Shown: positions 1-10,110, counted from the stretch's first letter. The stretch: 64,000 nucleotides of DNA from Nitratiruptor sp. SB155-2 (GCF_000010325.1 NC_009662.1:702501-766500); one strand, 5' to 3'. Program-made: numbers and translations. The notes: generated by a model not told the origin, from the sequence alone.

Positions 1-69
1 ATCAAAAGGGCGGATGAGGCCCTTTATCGTGCCAAAGAGAAGGGGAGAAACCGAGTTGAAGTTATTTAA
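1..69 (+). CDS. C-terminal end of a GGDEF diguanylate cyclase (partial)
   Basis: Only the last 22 codons lie in the window, in frame 1, ending at TAA. The residues ADEALYRAKEKGRNRV are the classic last helix and strand of a GGDEF domain, which makes cyclic di-GMP from two GTP. The GGDEF motif and any sensor domain lie to the left, so activity cannot be judged. The stop overlaps the 3' end of the convergent yggS gene by 8 bases. Confidence 0.8.
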   Translation: MKRADEALYRAKEKGRNRVEVI

Positions 70-739
70 AAAAGAGCGAACCGATTCGTACCATATTGGA
101 GCCGCAGCGAATGGCCAGCTCAAAATCGTTGCTCATCCCCATAGAACAGATTTTAGCTCCATGGGGTTGTAAAGACTCGAAAATTTTATAGGTCGTCTCA
201 AAACTTTTTTGGATCAATGTGGTATCATCAGTGTGGGCTCCTATGGTCATGACACCACAAAGATTGATATGTTTTGTCTCCTCGATGATCTTTAAATATT
301 CGTCATACGCAACTTCTGGCAAAACACCGGCTTTGCTCTCCTCTTTCGCACTATTGATCTGCAAGAGGCAATCCATCTTTTTGCCTTTTCTTTCTAACCG
401 TTTATCTATTTCGATTGCTAGTTCCAGACTGTCGAGGGATTGCATGAGCCAAGGATCGAGATCGATGAGGTGGTTGATCTTGTTTTTTTGAAGTCTTCCG
501 ATAAAGTGCCACTCGATCGGAAGATCGCCTAGAGCCTCGGATTTGGTTTTGAGATCTTGGACCCTGCTTTCTCCAAAGGCTCTTTGTCCAAGTTCATAGA
601 GCGCTTCTATCTCCTCAGCTCCTACATATTTTGTCACAGCAACTATCTGAACAATATGGTGTTCGCTTCGCTCCATTCTCGCTTTTTCGACTCGTTGTAC
701 GATTTCATCGAAATTGTCTCTTAGTCTATACTTATCCAC
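62..739 (-). CDS. yggS: YggS/PLPBP family pyridoxal phosphate homeostasis protein
   Basis: 225 aa, the usual family length. The segment VAVTKYVG near residue 37 carries the lysine that binds pyridoxal phosphate, and the C-terminal SMGMSNDFELAIRCGSNMVRIG is the phosphate-binding region. Family members are single-domain PLP carriers without known catalysis that keep B6 and amino-acid pools balanced in the cytoplasm. It is the last gene of the minus-strand operon and its start overlaps the end of rseP by 8 bases, so it is probably translationally coupled. Confidence 0.93.
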   Translation of the reverse strand: MDKYRLRDNFDEIVQRVEKARMERSEHHIVQIVAVTKYVGAEEIEALYELGQRAFGESRVQDLKTKSEALGDLPIEWHFIGRLQKNKINHLIDLDPWLMQSLDSLELAIEIDKRLERKGKKMDCLLQINSAKEESKAGVLPEVAYDEYLKIIEETKHINLCGVMTIGAHTDDTTLIQKSFETTYKIFESLQPHGAKICSMGMSNDFELAIRCGSNMVRIGSLFFK

Positions 740-1796
740 TATACACTCCTAATAACCTGTTGATATCGTTGTAAAGACCAAGTCCCATAAGGCCTATGAG
801 AAAGATCCATCCAGCAAGTGTGATTTTATAAAGAGTCTCTTCACTGGGTGCATGTTTCGTGATCATTTCATACAGATTGATCATAATATGCCCACCATCA
901 AGAGCCGGAATAGGGAGTAGATTTAAAATCCCAAGGTTTACCGAGATCAATGCAGTGAAACTCAGAAGCGCCACAAGACCTGCTTGACTAGCTTTTGCAG
1001 TTACATCCATAATGGTGAGTACACCACCGATCTCTTTTGGCGAGACGACACCTTCGATCATCTTCTCTATACCCAACAGAATGAATTTACTTGCTTCGAT
1101 CGTTTTATCATAGGCCACTTGAATAGCTTCTAAAGGGGAGTAGTGCACTTTTATGTAGGCATTTGCCGGTGCGATTCCGATCATAGGGCGTTGCACCTCT
1201 TCGCCAAAAATATTTTTTGTTTTCATGATTTTGGGTTGTAAGGTGACAATCTCTTTTTTTCCATTGCGATCAATAAGAAGTTTGAGCGGTGCATGAGAAT
1301 GAGCGATGATGCGACTTAAATCTTCCCATGTTTTAATCTTTTGTCCATTGATTGCCAAGATCGTATCACCTTTTTGCAGATGTGCTTTGGCTGCCGGAGA
1401 GTCTGGAAGAACTTGACCCACTTTTGGTGCTAGCACATCATATCCACTGAGTGCGATATAGAGGTAAAGTAAAAAAGCGAGAAAAAAGTTTGCAAACGGA
1501 CCTGCAAAAAGGATGATGATTCTCTGCCACGGTTTTTTGGTCGTATAGCTGTCCGGATCGAAGCTTTTTGCGGTAGGATCGGTATCGTCCTGTCCTTTCA
1601 TCTTCACATAGCCACCCAAAGGAATGGCACTGATAGCCCACTCAGTCCCACAACACCGTTTTTTCGTTAAAATCGGTCCAAAACCGATACTAAAACGCTC
1701 AACTGTAACTCCAAAAAACCGCGCAGCCAAAAAGTGACCAAGTTCATGAAAAAAGATCAAAAAAGATAAAACGAGTAAACTGACTAAAAATCCCAT
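732..1796 (-). CDS. rseP: RseP-type site-2 intramembrane metalloprotease
   Basis: 354 aa, M50 family. HELGH at residues 17-21 in the first membrane helix supplies two zinc ligands and the catalytic Glu. A single PDZ domain follows at about 120-190 (PKVGQVLPDSPAAKAHLQKG), and the C-terminal helix has NLLPIPALDGGH with the third zinc-ligand Asp. E. coli RseP has two PDZ domains; one is common in shorter homologues. Such enzymes cut anti-sigma factors or remnant signal peptides within the inner membrane. The substrate here is unknown and no anti-sigma gene is nearby. Its start abuts the stop of pgsA. Confidence 0.93.
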   Translation of the reverse strand: MGFLVSLLVLSFLIFFHELGHFLAARFFGVTVERFSIGFGPILTKKRCCGTEWAISAIPLGGYVKMKGQDDTDPTAKSFDPDSYTTKKPWQRIIILFAGPFANFFLAFLLYLYIALSGYDVLAPKVGQVLPDSPAAKAHLQKGDTILAINGQKIKTWEDLSRIIAHSHAPLKLLIDRNGKKEIVTLQPKIMKTKNIFGEEVQRPMIGIAPANAYIKVHYSPLEAIQVAYDKTIEASKFILLGIEKMIEGVVSPKEIGGVLTIMDVTAKASQAGLVALLSFTALISVNLGILNLLPIPALDGGHIMINLYEMITKHAPSEETLYKITLAGWIFLIGLMGLGLYNDINRLLGVYSG

Positions 1797-2323
1797 TATC
1801 GTAAATACTCCTTAATATATTCATATCCGCTATAGAGTGTGATAATGACTGCAAACCAAAGCAGCAGAGCACCTCCCGGCCAATTCATAATCAAAAACCC
1901 GATAGCGATCATCTGCATAATCGTTTTTATTTTTCCTAAAAAAGAGGCAGCTATCTCTTTACCGCTTCCTGCAGCCGAGACCCGAAGACCGGTTATAAAA
2001 AACTCTCTTGTTAATATGAGATAGACCGCCCATGGATCAGCTCTGCCAAGTACCATCAATCCTAAAAAGCCAGCAAGAGTGAGCATTTTATCGGCTAATG
2101 GATCGAGAATCTTCCCAAGTTCTGTGATCTGGTTGAAACTTCGAGCGATGTACCCATCAAAAAAGTCGGTAATACTTGCTAATACGAACAGAAAAGCGGC
2201 CGAAAAATCGAGCCAAGAGGGATGTATATGCTCAAAAACTGATAGATCTCTATTGACGAGGAGCATAAACATGAGTGGTGCAATGAGCAGTCGAGTAAAA
2301 GCCAAAATATTTGGAATATTCAT
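1796..2323 (-). CDS. pgsA: CDP-diacylglycerol-glycerol-3-phosphate 3-phosphatidyltransferase
   Basis: 175 aa, hydrophobic, with several membrane helices. The CDP-alcohol phosphatidyltransferase signature D-G-x2-A-R-x8-G-x3-D-x3-D is visible as ITDFFDGYIARSF followed by ELGKILDPLADK at about residues 60-85. It makes phosphatidylglycerophosphate, the committed step to phosphatidylglycerol, in the inner membrane. The gene overlaps both neighbours by single bases, so it is expressed with fabL-like and rseP, putting lipid synthesis and membrane proteolysis in one transcript. Confidence 0.94.
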   Translation of the reverse strand: MNIPNILAFTRLLIAPLMFMLLVNRDLSVFEHIHPSWLDFSAAFLFVLASITDFFDGYIARSFNQITELGKILDPLADKMLTLAGFLGLMVLGRADPWAVYLILTREFFITGLRVSAAGSGKEIAASFLGKIKTIMQMIAIGFLIMNWPGGALLLWFAVIITLYSGYEYIKEYLR

Positions 2324-3087
2324 CAGCTGAAACTTGTTCCTCCATCAACTACAATAGTCTGTCCCGTAATCCAACTGGCATCTTCTGTACACAAAAACCA
2401 GCAAGCACCTGCAAGATCCTCCGGTTTTCCCATGCGGCCCAATGGACTTCTTGCGACGGTTTCGGCTTTGACCTCTTCATAGTTTGGAAAGGCTCGTAAA
2501 GCGTCTGTGTCAATGGGACCGCCACTAACTGCATTGACCCGGATATTTTTTTCTCCAAGCTCATGGGCTGCATATTTGACCATAGTTTCAACGGCCGCTT
2601 TACTGCTGCCATGACCGGCGTAGTTTGGAGTATAGACGAGGTTTCCGGTTGAACTCATGGAAATGATGACACCACCACCTACTTTTTCCATTCTTTTCGC
2701 GGCTTCCTGTGCACCGACGACAAAGGCTAGGACAGTGGCAGTATAGATGTTATTGAGTCCTTTTGGTTTGAGGCGCATAAAGGGTCCAAATCCACCGACC
2801 ACGGGTCGACCAGATATGATTGCATTGGAGATGAAAAAATCGACTCTTTCAAAATCTTCATCTATTTTTTTGAATAACTCTTTATATTCGTTTGGTTCCA
2901 AAATATTGAGGGGGTAGGCTTTGGCCTTGATGCCATATTGTTCACTCATCTCTTGAGCCAATGCGTTGGCAAGCTCTTCATTTGAATTGTAAGTAAATGC
3001 GACATTGATCCCTTCTTTGGCAAATCTCTCTACGATCGCTCGTCCTATTCCTCGAGTCCCTCCGCTGATGACAAGTGTTTTGCTCAT
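2323..3087 (-). CDS. FabL-like enoyl-ACP reductase (SDR family)
   Basis: 254 aa short-chain dehydrogenase/reductase. GGTRGIG at residues 9-15 is the dinucleotide-binding loop. The expected YxxxK is absent (the position before K163 reads HGSSK), but Tyr156 and Lys163 form Y-x6-K, the spacing of enoyl-ACP reductases. The following VNAVSGGPIDTDAL and the C-terminal GQTIVVDGG strongly recall Bacillus FabL. Such enzymes reduce trans-2-enoyl-ACP with NADPH in fatty-acid elongation. Some epsilon homologues are annotated as 7-alpha-hydroxysteroid dehydrogenase, which this motif argues against. Whether the genome also has FabI is not visible. Confidence 0.75.
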   Translation of the reverse strand: MSKTLVISGGTRGIGRAIVERFAKEGINVAFTYNSNEELANALAQEMSEQYGIKAKAYPLNILEPNEYKELFKKIDEDFERVDFFISNAIISGRPVVGGFGPFMRLKPKGLNNIYTATVLAFVVGAQEAAKRMEKVGGGVIISMSSTGNLVYTPNYAGHGSSKAAVETMVKYAAHELGEKNIRVNAVSGGPIDTDALRAFPNYEEVKAETVARSPLGRMGKPEDLAGACWFLCTEDASWITGQTIVVDGGTSFS

Positions 3088-3971
3088 TATACTACCTCAT
3101 ATTTTGCTAATGTTTTTTCGATGAGCTGCATATGCTCTTTGCTTGGTTCTAAGAGTGGCAGGCGATACTCCAGGGTATCGATAAGACCGGCTATGTACAT
3201 CGCCGCTTTAATAGGAATAGGATTTGATTCGCAAAAGAGCGCTTTATTTATATCGAAAAGTTCGTCGTTGATCATCTTTGCCGTATCGAATTGACCCGCA
3301 AGTCCAGCATGTACGAGCATCGAGATTTTGTCAGGCAAGAGGTTCGCCGTTACAGAAATTACACCCATTCCGCCGTTTGCTATGATAGGGTAGTTGATCG
3401 CATCATCGCCACTGATCACATAGAGTTCTGGTCGTTTTGCAAGGAGTTCGACACATCGCTCAATCGATCCGGTTGCTTCTTTGATCCCATAAATGTTATT
3501 CACATCATCAAAAAGACGACAGACAGTTTCTGGTTTGATATCGACGCCAGTTCTTCCCGGAACGTTGTATAAAAGTACCGGGATATCCACAGATTCTGCC
3601 AAAGCCTTATAGTGTTGATATAGACCTTCCTGGGTAGGTTTGTTGTAATATGGGCTCACGCTCAATATTGCATCTGCTCCCGCTTTTTGGGCAAATTGGG
3701 CCAGATCGATCGCTTCATGGGTCGCATTGCTTCCAGCACCTGCCATCACTTTTGTGGATGTTCCTTTGCATACTTCCACAGCTATTTCGATACACCGTTT
3801 ATGCTCTGCATGGCTGAGAGTCGCGCTTTCTCCAGTGGTTCCTACCGGTACCACTGCATCGATAGCATTGTCGATCTGTCTTTGGATGAGCCTGGCATAG
3901 GCCTCTTCATCCAGTTTCCCATTGCGAAACGGGGTGATAAGTGCGGTCATTGCTCCTTTTACTTTTTCCAT
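3087..3971 (-). CDS. dapA: 4-hydroxy-tetrahydrodipicolinate synthase
   Basis: 294 aa from ATG at 3971; the codon before it (TTG) is also open but the ATG sits 5 bases after AAGGA. It condenses pyruvate with aspartate semialdehyde in lysine and diaminopimelate synthesis. Seen: GTTGESATL near residue 45, the Tyr in [24 protein letters not shown], and the Schiff-base Lys in [10 protein letters not shown] near 162. The start overlaps the upstream peptidase stop as TGATG. DapA feeds peptidoglycan, consistent with envelope genes downstream. Confidence 0.96.
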   Translation of the reverse strand: MEKVKGAMTALITPFRNGKLDEEAYARLIQRQIDNAIDAVVPVGTTGESATLSHAEHKRCIEIAVEVCKGTSTKVMAGAGSNATHEAIDLAQFAQKAGADAILSVSPYYNKPTQEGLYQHYKALAESVDIPVLLYNVPGRTGVDIKPETVCRLFDDVNNIYGIKEATGSIERCVELLAKRPELYVISGDDAINYPIIANGGMGVISVTANLLPDKISMLVHAGLAGQFDTAKMINDELFDINKALFCESNPIPIKAAMYIAGLIDTLEYRLPLLEPSKEHMQLIEKTLAKYEVV

Positions 3972-5269
3972 CAATCTTCCTTTCTCATAATCACGGTAGT
4001 CGAATTTTTCTTTGTAAAATATTTTTTTGCCACTTCGCTCAAGTCTTGGGTTTTCAGTTTGTCGATGTTTTCTTCATAATGCAGTAACGGTTCGATATTG
4101 CCTCTTGCAAAATAGGCACCGAAAAGATCAGCCACATTACTTGAGTTTTCCAGTGAAAAGATAAAGTCGGCTTTTGTATTGATTTTGATTTTATCAAGTT
4201 CACTTTTTGTGATTTTGCCTTTTTTTATTCTCTCGATTTCACGCCAAATCTCTTTTTCGATCTGTTCAGCAGTGATTCCTGGATTTGCCACGGCCAAAAA
4301 GAGAAAAACACCTGGATCCTTGTTTTCCATATTGTAGCCATATATCTGATTGACCATCTTTTTTTCATCCACCAATTTTTTGTAAAGCCTACTGCTTTTA
4401 CCGCTACTAAGAAGCTCGCTCAAAGCGCTTAACGCTACCTGGTCCTTATCTTCAAAATTTGGAATATGAAACGCGATGGCAATCATCTGGGTTTGTACGT
4501 CGCGCTGGATATAGACCCTTTTGGGTCCATCTTGAGGTGGTTCCACCTGATGGACCTCTGGGATATCGCAGCAGTTTTTGATATGTTCAAAATGTTTTTT
4601 CGCCAAAGCAAATACTTCATCTTTATCCACGTCACCTGCGACGATGATAATGGCGTTTTTTGGCTGATAGTAGGTTTTGTGAAATTTTCTAATATCTTCT
4701 ATCGTCCAGCTTTGGATATCTTTCATAAATCCAATCGGCGTCCAGTGGTAGGGATGGTAAATGTATGTGTTGTTGAAAAGTCTGAAATAGAGATAGCCCG
4801 TCGGATTGTTATCTGTCCGCCATCGTCGCTCTTCTGCCACGACTTCACGCTCAGTCAAAAACTCTTTTTCATCAAGTTTCAGATTTTCCATAAGCTCGCT
4901 AAAAAGCCACAGGGATTTGTCCAAGTGCTCTTTTGCGCTTTTGATGAAGTAGTGAGTATAGTCAAATCCGGTCGAAGCGTTGTCCACGCCACCAAAGCTT
5001 TTGACGATCTCGTCAAACTCACCGGCTTTGAGGTGTTTGGTGGATTTGAAGTTTAAGTGCTCCAGCATATGGGCGATTCCGCTTTTACCCATCACTTCGT
5101 TTCTGCTGCCAACTTTATAGAAGATATCGGTAGTGATGACACCGCTACCTTTTTTCATAGGAATAGCTATGACTTTTAGGCCGTTTTTGAGTGTCGTTTC
5201 ATGATATTTTGGTAAACTGCTTGCCATCAATCCTCCAATGATCAAAAATAGTAGGATAAGTTTTTTCAT
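3971..5269 (-). CDS. M16 family zinc peptidase (processing-peptidase-like)
   Basis: 432 aa. The inverted zinc motif HxxEH appears as HMLEH at about residues 67-71, with the downstream Glu in [13 protein letters not shown]. The N-terminus [18 protein letters not shown] is a signal peptide, so the enzyme is probably periplasmic. The length fits a single two-domain M16 half, as in the paired subunits or homodimers of YmxG/PqqL type. Placement between pyrD and dapA with 4-base overlaps indicates operon expression. The substrate cannot be told. Confidence 0.9.
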   Translation of the reverse strand: MKKLILLFLIIGGLMASSLPKYHETTLKNGLKVIAIPMKKGSGVITTDIFYKVGSRNEVMGKSGIAHMLEHLNFKSTKHLKAGEFDEIVKSFGGVDNASTGFDYTHYFIKSAKEHLDKSLWLFSELMENLKLDEKEFLTEREVVAEERRWRTDNNPTGYLYFRLFNNTYIYHPYHWTPIGFMKDIQSWTIEDIRKFHKTYYQPKNAIIIVAGDVDKDEVFALAKKHFEHIKNCCDIPEVHQVEPPQDGPKRVYIQRDVQTQMIAIAFHIPNFEDKDQVALSALSELLSSGKSSRLYKKLVDEKKMVNQIYGYNMENKDPGVFLFLAVANPGITAEQIEKEIWREIERIKKGKITKSELDKIKINTKADFIFSLENSSNVADLFGAYFARGNIEPLLHYEENIDKLKTQDLSEVAKKYFTKKNSTTVIMRKED

Positions 5270-6321
5270 CGTATATCGATTCCTATCGCTTCAGATATGT
5301 GAGTAAAACCATCCTTTTTCAGATATTCAATGAGCCCCTCATTGATACTTTTTACCAATCCCGGTCCTCCGTAGATAAAGGAAGTATAGATTTGTAAAAG
5401 CGTGGCTCCATGTCGTATTCTTCGGTAGGCTTCCTCTGCACTATCGATTCCACCTACACTGATAAGAACAGTTTTACCGAAAAGCTCCTTTGCAACCGCT
5501 TTAAAAATAGCAAAACTTTTTTCCTTGATCACTTTTCCGCTGACACCCCCAAAATCTTTCGCACCTCGTAAAAGAGAGTAGTCGATGGAGGTATTCGTCG
5601 CGATTACTCCTGCCGCTCCTGCATCTACTGCCGTACTACACAAAGATACTGCCTGATCTTCACTCATATCGGGTGCAATTTTAAGTAAAACTGGCGTATT
5701 GGTCAGCTCTTTAGCCATGGAAAAAAGCTCTTTGATGAAGGATTCGTTTTGTAAATCACGTAGACCCGGTGTATTTGGACTTGAGATATTGATGACAAGA
5801 TAATCGCTCAATGAATGGAAGGTTTTGATCAAAAATCGATAATCTTGCAATGCTTGTTCATCGGGAGTCGTTTTGTTTTTACCGATATTGACACCTATCG
5901 GAAAAGAGGCTGGCGTGATTCTTTGCAGTCTTGCCTTGATCACTTCGGCTCCATCGTTGTTGAATCCCATGGCGTTTTGGATGGCTTCTTGTTTGATGTA
6001 GCGAAAAAGTCTCGGTTTAGGGTTGCCACTTTGGGGTTTAGGGGTAACGGTACCGATTTCTACATATCCAAAACCAAGAGCATGGAGCGTTTTTGTCATC
6101 GTTGCGTTTTTGTCAAAACCCGCAGCGATTCCCAAAGGGTTGCAAAAAGTTTTTCCAAAGAGTTCTTGCGAAAGCATCGGGTCTTTGACCAAAAACTTTT
6201 CTTGCAATCTGTTTAAGATAAACGGGAAAAAAGAAGCCAGTTCAAAAGCACTCTCTGCAATATGATGAGCTGTTTCCGGATCGAAGTGAAAAAGGATTTT
6301 TTTGATACTTTCGTAGTCCAT
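5266..6321 (-). CDS. pyrD: Dihydroorotate dehydrogenase (quinone), class 2
   Basis: 351 aa from the ATG at 6321, which has GGGAGT just upstream. A start 28 codons earlier would run into the divergent trmA and adds residues unlike the family. The N-terminal helical extension (MDYESIKKILFHFDPETAHH) is the quinone-binding membrane patch of class 2 enzymes. FMN-site and catalytic segments GVNIGKNK and ISSPNTPGLR are present. It oxidises dihydroorotate to orotate in pyrimidine synthesis and passes electrons to the quinone pool. It is the first gene of the operon running down to yggS. Confidence 0.95.
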   Translation of the reverse strand: MDYESIKKILFHFDPETAHHIAESAFELASFFPFILNRLQEKFLVKDPMLSQELFGKTFCNPLGIAAGFDKNATMTKTLHALGFGYVEIGTVTPKPQSGNPKPRLFRYIKQEAIQNAMGFNNDGAEVIKARLQRITPASFPIGVNIGKNKTTPDEQALQDYRFLIKTFHSLSDYLVINISSPNTPGLRDLQNESFIKELFSMAKELTNTPVLLKIAPDMSEDQAVSLCSTAVDAGAAGVIATNTSIDYSLLRGAKDFGGVSGKVIKEKSFAIFKAVAKELFGKTVLISVGGIDSAEEAYRRIRHGATLLQIYTSFIYGGPGLVKSINEGLIEYLKKDGFTHISEAIGIDIR

Positions 6322-6382
6322 TATACTCCCGATTTTTTGGAATTTATTATACAATAAAGCGCTATTTTTCGAAAGGAACGGT

Positions 6383-7465
6383 ATGGAGTGCAAATACTTT
6401 GGCAAATGTGGAAGCTGTTCTTTGTATGAAGGCGGATATGAAGAGCAGTTACAAAAAAAAGTTCATGAATTTGAAAAACTATTTGGATTGGAGCCAGAAA
6501 TTTTTCCATCAAAACAGAGTCGCTACAGAGCTCGTGCAGAGTTTCGATATATCGATGGAGAATATGCCATGCATAGACTCCATGAGAAGGGCTTGGTGAC
6601 CATAGATGCTTGTGAAATGGTGCTCGAATCTATCTATGAACTGATGTCAAAGTTACGTCTGCTCATCAATAAGCATGAAATTTTGTCCAACAGATTGTAT
6701 AGGGTCGATTTTTTAAGTGGTTTGAGTGGTGAATCTTTGGTGACCATGGTGTATCACAGACCAATCGATGAAGCGTGGGAAAAGGCAGCCAACGAGATTG
6801 CCAAAGCGTTGCATATAGATATCGTTGGCAGAAGCAGGGGAAAAAAAATCGTTATAGGTAAAGAGTATATCACCGAAAAGCTTCCTGTTTTTGAAAAAGA
6901 GTTTCTATTTCGTCATTATGAAGGGAGTTTTACACAGCCAAATCCGTATGTGAACATAAAAATGATCGAGTGGGCCGGGCGTATCGCAAAGGATTTGCAG
7001 GGTGATTTGCTGGAGCTATATTGTGGAGCGGGCAATTTTACGTTGCCGTTGTCACGCTATTTCGAAAAAGTACTTGCAACCGAAGTGAACAAATCTTCGA
7101 TCAAGGCTGCAAAAGAGAATGTAGCACTCAATGGCATAGAAAATGTGGAATTCGTACGGCTCAGCAGTCAGGAGGTGACACAGGCGTTACGAGGTGTACG
7201 AGATTTTCGAAGGCTTGAAAATATCGATTTACACTCGTACAATTTCCAAACGGTATTTGTCGATCCGCCCCGCTGCGGGCTTGACGATGATACGAGAGAA
7301 CTCGTGCGGGAGTTTGATAATATCGTATACATCTCTTGCAATCCACAAACGCTTCATAGAGATTTGGAGGAGCTTTCAAAAACGCATACGGTCCAAAAAG
7401 TGGCTGTTTTTGATCAATTTCCATATACCCCGCATCTAGAGAGCGGAGTATACCTTACACGTTAA
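6383..7465 (+). CDS. trmA: tRNA (uracil-5-)-methyltransferase TrmA
   Basis: 360 aa, close to E. coli TrmA (366). The SAM site LLELYCGAGNFTLPLS lies near residue 210, and the C-terminus carries VDPPRCGLDD and the catalytic Cys in YISCNPQTL. It makes 5-methyluridine at tRNA position 54. GAAAGGAA precedes the ATG. It is divergent from pyrD across a 61-base gap that must hold both promoters; the A+T run TTATTATACAAT there is a possible -10 for either direction. Its 3' end overlaps convergent ychF by 11 bases. Confidence 0.95.
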   Translation: MECKYFGKCGSCSLYEGGYEEQLQKKVHEFEKLFGLEPEIFPSKQSRYRARAEFRYIDGEYAMHRLHEKGLVTIDACEMVLESIYELMSKLRLLINKHEILSNRLYRVDFLSGLSGESLVTMVYHRPIDEAWEKAANEIAKALHIDIVGRSRGKKIVIGKEYITEKLPVFEKEFLFRHYEGSFTQPNPYVNIKMIEWAGRIAKDLQGDLLELYCGAGNFTLPLSRYFEKVLATEVNKSSIKAAKENVALNGIENVEFVRLSSQEVTQALRGVRDFRRLENIDLHSYNFQTVFVDPPRCGLDDDTRELVREFDNIVYISCNPQTLHRDLEELSKTHTVQKVAVFDQFPYTPHLESGVYLTR

Positions 7466-8552
7466 ATCGAAAATGCATCACATCGCCATCCTGGACGATG
7501 TACTCTTTTCCCTCCAGGCGCATTTTTCCGGCCTCTTTGGCTCCTTGCTCGCCCCCATATTTGATAAAATCTTCGTAGCTGATCACTTCGGCTCGGATAA
7601 ATCCTTTTTCAAAATCACCATGAATTACACCGGCTGCTTGAGGAGCTGTCCATCCTTTGTGGATCGTCCAGCTTCGCACCTCTTTGACACCAGCCGTGAA
7701 ATAGCTGATAAGTCCCAGTCTGTCAAAAGCCGTTCGGATGATTTTATCGAGTCCTGACTCTTCTACTCCCATTTCATTCAAAAGCTCTTTTGCCTCTTCA
7801 TCGCTGAGACCAACGAGTTCCTCTTCCAGTTTTGCACAGAGTTTAATCACATCGGCACCCACATCACTTGCATACTTTTTGACCGTTTGTACATATTCGT
7901 TGTCTTCCAGCATTCCCTCTTCATCCACGTTTGCTCCAAAGATTACAGGTTTCGCGCTCAAAAATCGAAGCTCTTTGTTGAGGGTTTCAAATGCTTCATT
8001 TTTATTTTCAAATGTTCGTACCGGTTTGAGCTCTTCAAGGTGCTTTTTGAGCTCTTCGGCAACTTCCAAAAGTGGGGCGATTTTTTTGTCTGCTTTTGCC
8101 TGTTTTTTGAGTCTCTCTATCTTCTTTTCAAGCTGTTGCAAATCGGCAAATATCAGTTCAGTCTCGATGATCTCTATATCTCGGATCGGATCGACGCTGC
8201 CTTCGACATGGGTAATGTTCCCGTCATCAAAACACCTCACCATATGCAAAATCATATCCGTTTCACGGATATTGCTCAAAAACTGGTTTCCTAAACCTTC
8301 ACCTTTGCTGGCACCCTTGACAAGTCCTGCAATATCGACAAAATCGATAGTAGAGTGCTGAACTCTTTGGGGGTTGACTATCTTTGCAAGCTCTTGTAAC
8401 CTTGGATCAGGAACGGGAACAACCGCTTTGTTTGGCTCAATCGTACAAAATGGATAGTTTTGTGCTTCCGCATTTTGCGCTTTTGTCAGTGCATTGAATG
8501 TTGTTGATTTTCCGACATTAGGAAGTCCTACGATACCGACACTTAGTCCCAT
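7455..8552 (-). CDS. ychF: YchF/OLA1-type redox-regulated ATPase
   Basis: 365 aa from ATG at 8552, preceded by AAGGAAAATC; the open frame extends 18 codons further but without family similarity. G1 GLPNVGKS at about 9-16, G3 [16 protein letters not shown], a central coiled coil (about 130-200, Lys/Glu rich), and a C-terminal TGS-like domain. The G4 motif has the NxxE form (ANVDEE) that favours ATP over GTP. The protein associates with ribosomes and stress responses in other bacteria. A minus-strand -10 (TATAAT, 8586-8591) suggests its own promoter. Confidence 0.95.
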   Translation of the reverse strand: MGLSVGIVGLPNVGKSTTFNALTKAQNAEAQNYPFCTIEPNKAVVPVPDPRLQELAKIVNPQRVQHSTIDFVDIAGLVKGASKGEGLGNQFLSNIRETDMILHMVRCFDDGNITHVEGSVDPIRDIEIIETELIFADLQQLEKKIERLKKQAKADKKIAPLLEVAEELKKHLEELKPVRTFENKNEAFETLNKELRFLSAKPVIFGANVDEEGMLEDNEYVQTVKKYASDVGADVIKLCAKLEEELVGLSDEEAKELLNEMGVEESGLDKIIRTAFDRLGLISYFTAGVKEVRSWTIHKGWTAPQAAGVIHGDFEKGFIRAEVISYEDFIKYGGEQGAKEAGKMRLEGKEYIVQDGDVMHFRFNV

Positions 8553-8598
8553 GATTTTCCTTAAGAGAAGTTTAAAATTTGTGGAATTATAGCACAAT

Positions 8599-8613
8599 TG
8601 GGCCAAAGGCCCA
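8599..8613 (-). terminator. Short hairpin after pepA
   Basis: TGGGCC-AAA-GGCCCA makes a 6-bp G+C-rich stem with a 3-base loop just past the pepA stop and just before the ychF -10 box. No long U tract follows, so it may only be an mRNA 3' stabiliser or a partial terminator separating pepA and ychF transcripts. Confidence 0.35.
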
Positions 8614-8618
8614 TGAGA

Positions 8619-10097
8619 TCATTTTGAAGGGTGATTTTTTACATATTTGTATACAAACTCTTTTTGCAGCCATTTTACGACCATTCGAACGCCTGCACCG
8701 CTTGCGCCGTAAGGGTTGTACCCCCACTCTTTTTCTACATAGGCTGGACCAGCTATATCGAGATGAAGCCATTTGTCTTTGTTTTTCTCTTCGATAAATT
8801 CACTTAAAAAGAGTGCTGCTGTAATGGCACCACCATATCGGGAAGAGCTGATATTGCAAATATCGGCAATCTTGGATTCAAGGAGTTTTGGCAAGTATCG
8901 ATTGAATGGTAAGATACCAGCGAGTTCACCGCTACTTTTTGCAGCACCGACCATCGCCTCCTTCAACTCCTCATTGTGTCCCATGACACCTGTGGTATAT
9001 TCGCCAAGAGCTACAACACATGCTCCCGTGAGCGTAGCCATATCGATGATGTAGTCCGGTTCAATCTTTTCTTGGGCATAGCATAGGCAATCTGCCAAAA
9101 CGAGACGTCCTTCGGCATCAGTGTTTCTTACTTCAATCGTTTTCCCGTTTTTGGCAACAAGCACATCATCCGGTTTATAGGCGTTTCCTCCAACCATATT
9201 TTCTGCAAGTCCCAAAATGGCATGCACTTCTACAGGAAGTCCTAATTTTTTGGCCGCTTTGATGATTCCAAGAGCAGCGCTCGCTCCACTTTTATCTGCT
9301 TTCATCGTTACCATGTAATCACTTGGCTTCAAGCTCAAACCGCCGCTGTCGTATGTGAGACCTTTCCCAACGATGGCTACTTTTGCTTTTGCATTGTCAG
9401 GTTTGTAGGTGAGATGCACAAGTCTTGGAGGATTGGCACTCGCTTTTGCCACAGCCAAAAAGGCGTTCATTCCCTCTTTTTTCAAATCTTTTTCATCCAA
9501 AATCTTGATTTCGAGGTCATTACTGTGGGCAATCTCTTTTGCAAGTTCGGCAAAGGTTTCTGGATAGATCTCATTCGGTGGCGTATTGACGATATCGCGA
9601 ACCAGATTGGTCGCTTTTGCCACGATTTTTGCCTCATGAATGCTCTCTTGAGCCTTTTCGAGTGTAAAGTTCTTGTCACTGTACTCTTCGTTCGCAAAGA
9701 TGATTTTTTCCAAACCTTTGGAATCTTTTTTGCTTTTGTACTTTTTGAATTCATAATCGCCTAAAATGGCGCCTTCTACAAAAGCTTTGATGTTCGTAAT
9801 AGGGCAGTTTTGGATATAGACGCCGGCTTTTGCCGTTTTAAATCCTTTGCCTTTAAGGGCTTTGACCGCTTTGGCAGCAGCAATGCGTATCTCATCGTGA
9901 TCGAGTTTGCTTCCTACATAGATTCTTCTTTTTTCCGGTAAAAAAGCTACCTCTTCGCTTCCTCCTTTGAAACCCAAAAGTTCAAGTTCACTTTTGTCTT
10001 TGACCCATTTATGATCAAGGTTCTTGTCTATTACAAGTATGATCTCGATATCAGCATCTATTTGAGACAGTTTTTTATCAACAATTTCGCATTTCAT
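8619..10097 (-). CDS. pepA: Leucyl aminopeptidase (M17)
   Basis: 492 aa, normal for PepA (about 480-503). Catalytic-domain motifs: VGKGLTYDSGGLSLK (metal ligand and catalytic Lys), MKADKSGASAALG, and the signature NTDAEGRLVLAD at about residue 330. It is a hexameric two-metal enzyme releasing N-terminal residues from peptides in the cytoplasm. Some homologues also bind DNA; this sequence alone does not show that. It lies downstream of the DedA gene with a 13-base gap, so co-transcription is likely. Confidence 0.95.
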   Translation of the reverse strand: MKCEIVDKKLSQIDADIEIILVIDKNLDHKWVKDKSELELLGFKGGSEEVAFLPEKRRIYVGSKLDHDEIRIAAAKAVKALKGKGFKTAKAGVYIQNCPITNIKAFVEGAILGDYEFKKYKSKKDSKGLEKIIFANEEYSDKNFTLEKAQESIHEAKIVAKATNLVRDIVNTPPNEIYPETFAELAKEIAHSNDLEIKILDEKDLKKEGMNAFLAVAKASANPPRLVHLTYKPDNAKAKVAIVGKGLTYDSGGLSLKPSDYMVTMKADKSGASAALGIIKAAKKLGLPVEVHAILGLAENMVGGNAYKPDDVLVAKNGKTIEVRNTDAEGRLVLADCLCYAQEKIEPDYIIDMATLTGACVVALGEYTTGVMGHNEELKEAMVGAAKSSGELAGILPFNRYLPKLLESKIADICNISSSRYGGAITAALFLSEFIEEKNKDKWLHLDIAGPAYVEKEWGYNPYGASGAGVRMVVKWLQKEFVYKYVKNHPSK

Positions 10098-10110
10098 GCT
10101 TTCTTCTCCT

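Noticed and set aside
7887-8361. Long open frames antisense to ychF, rpoD and similar Lys/Glu-rich genes
   Set aside because: Their Ser/Phe-rich products are mirror images of coiled-coil codons, with no ribosome sites; treated as shadows.
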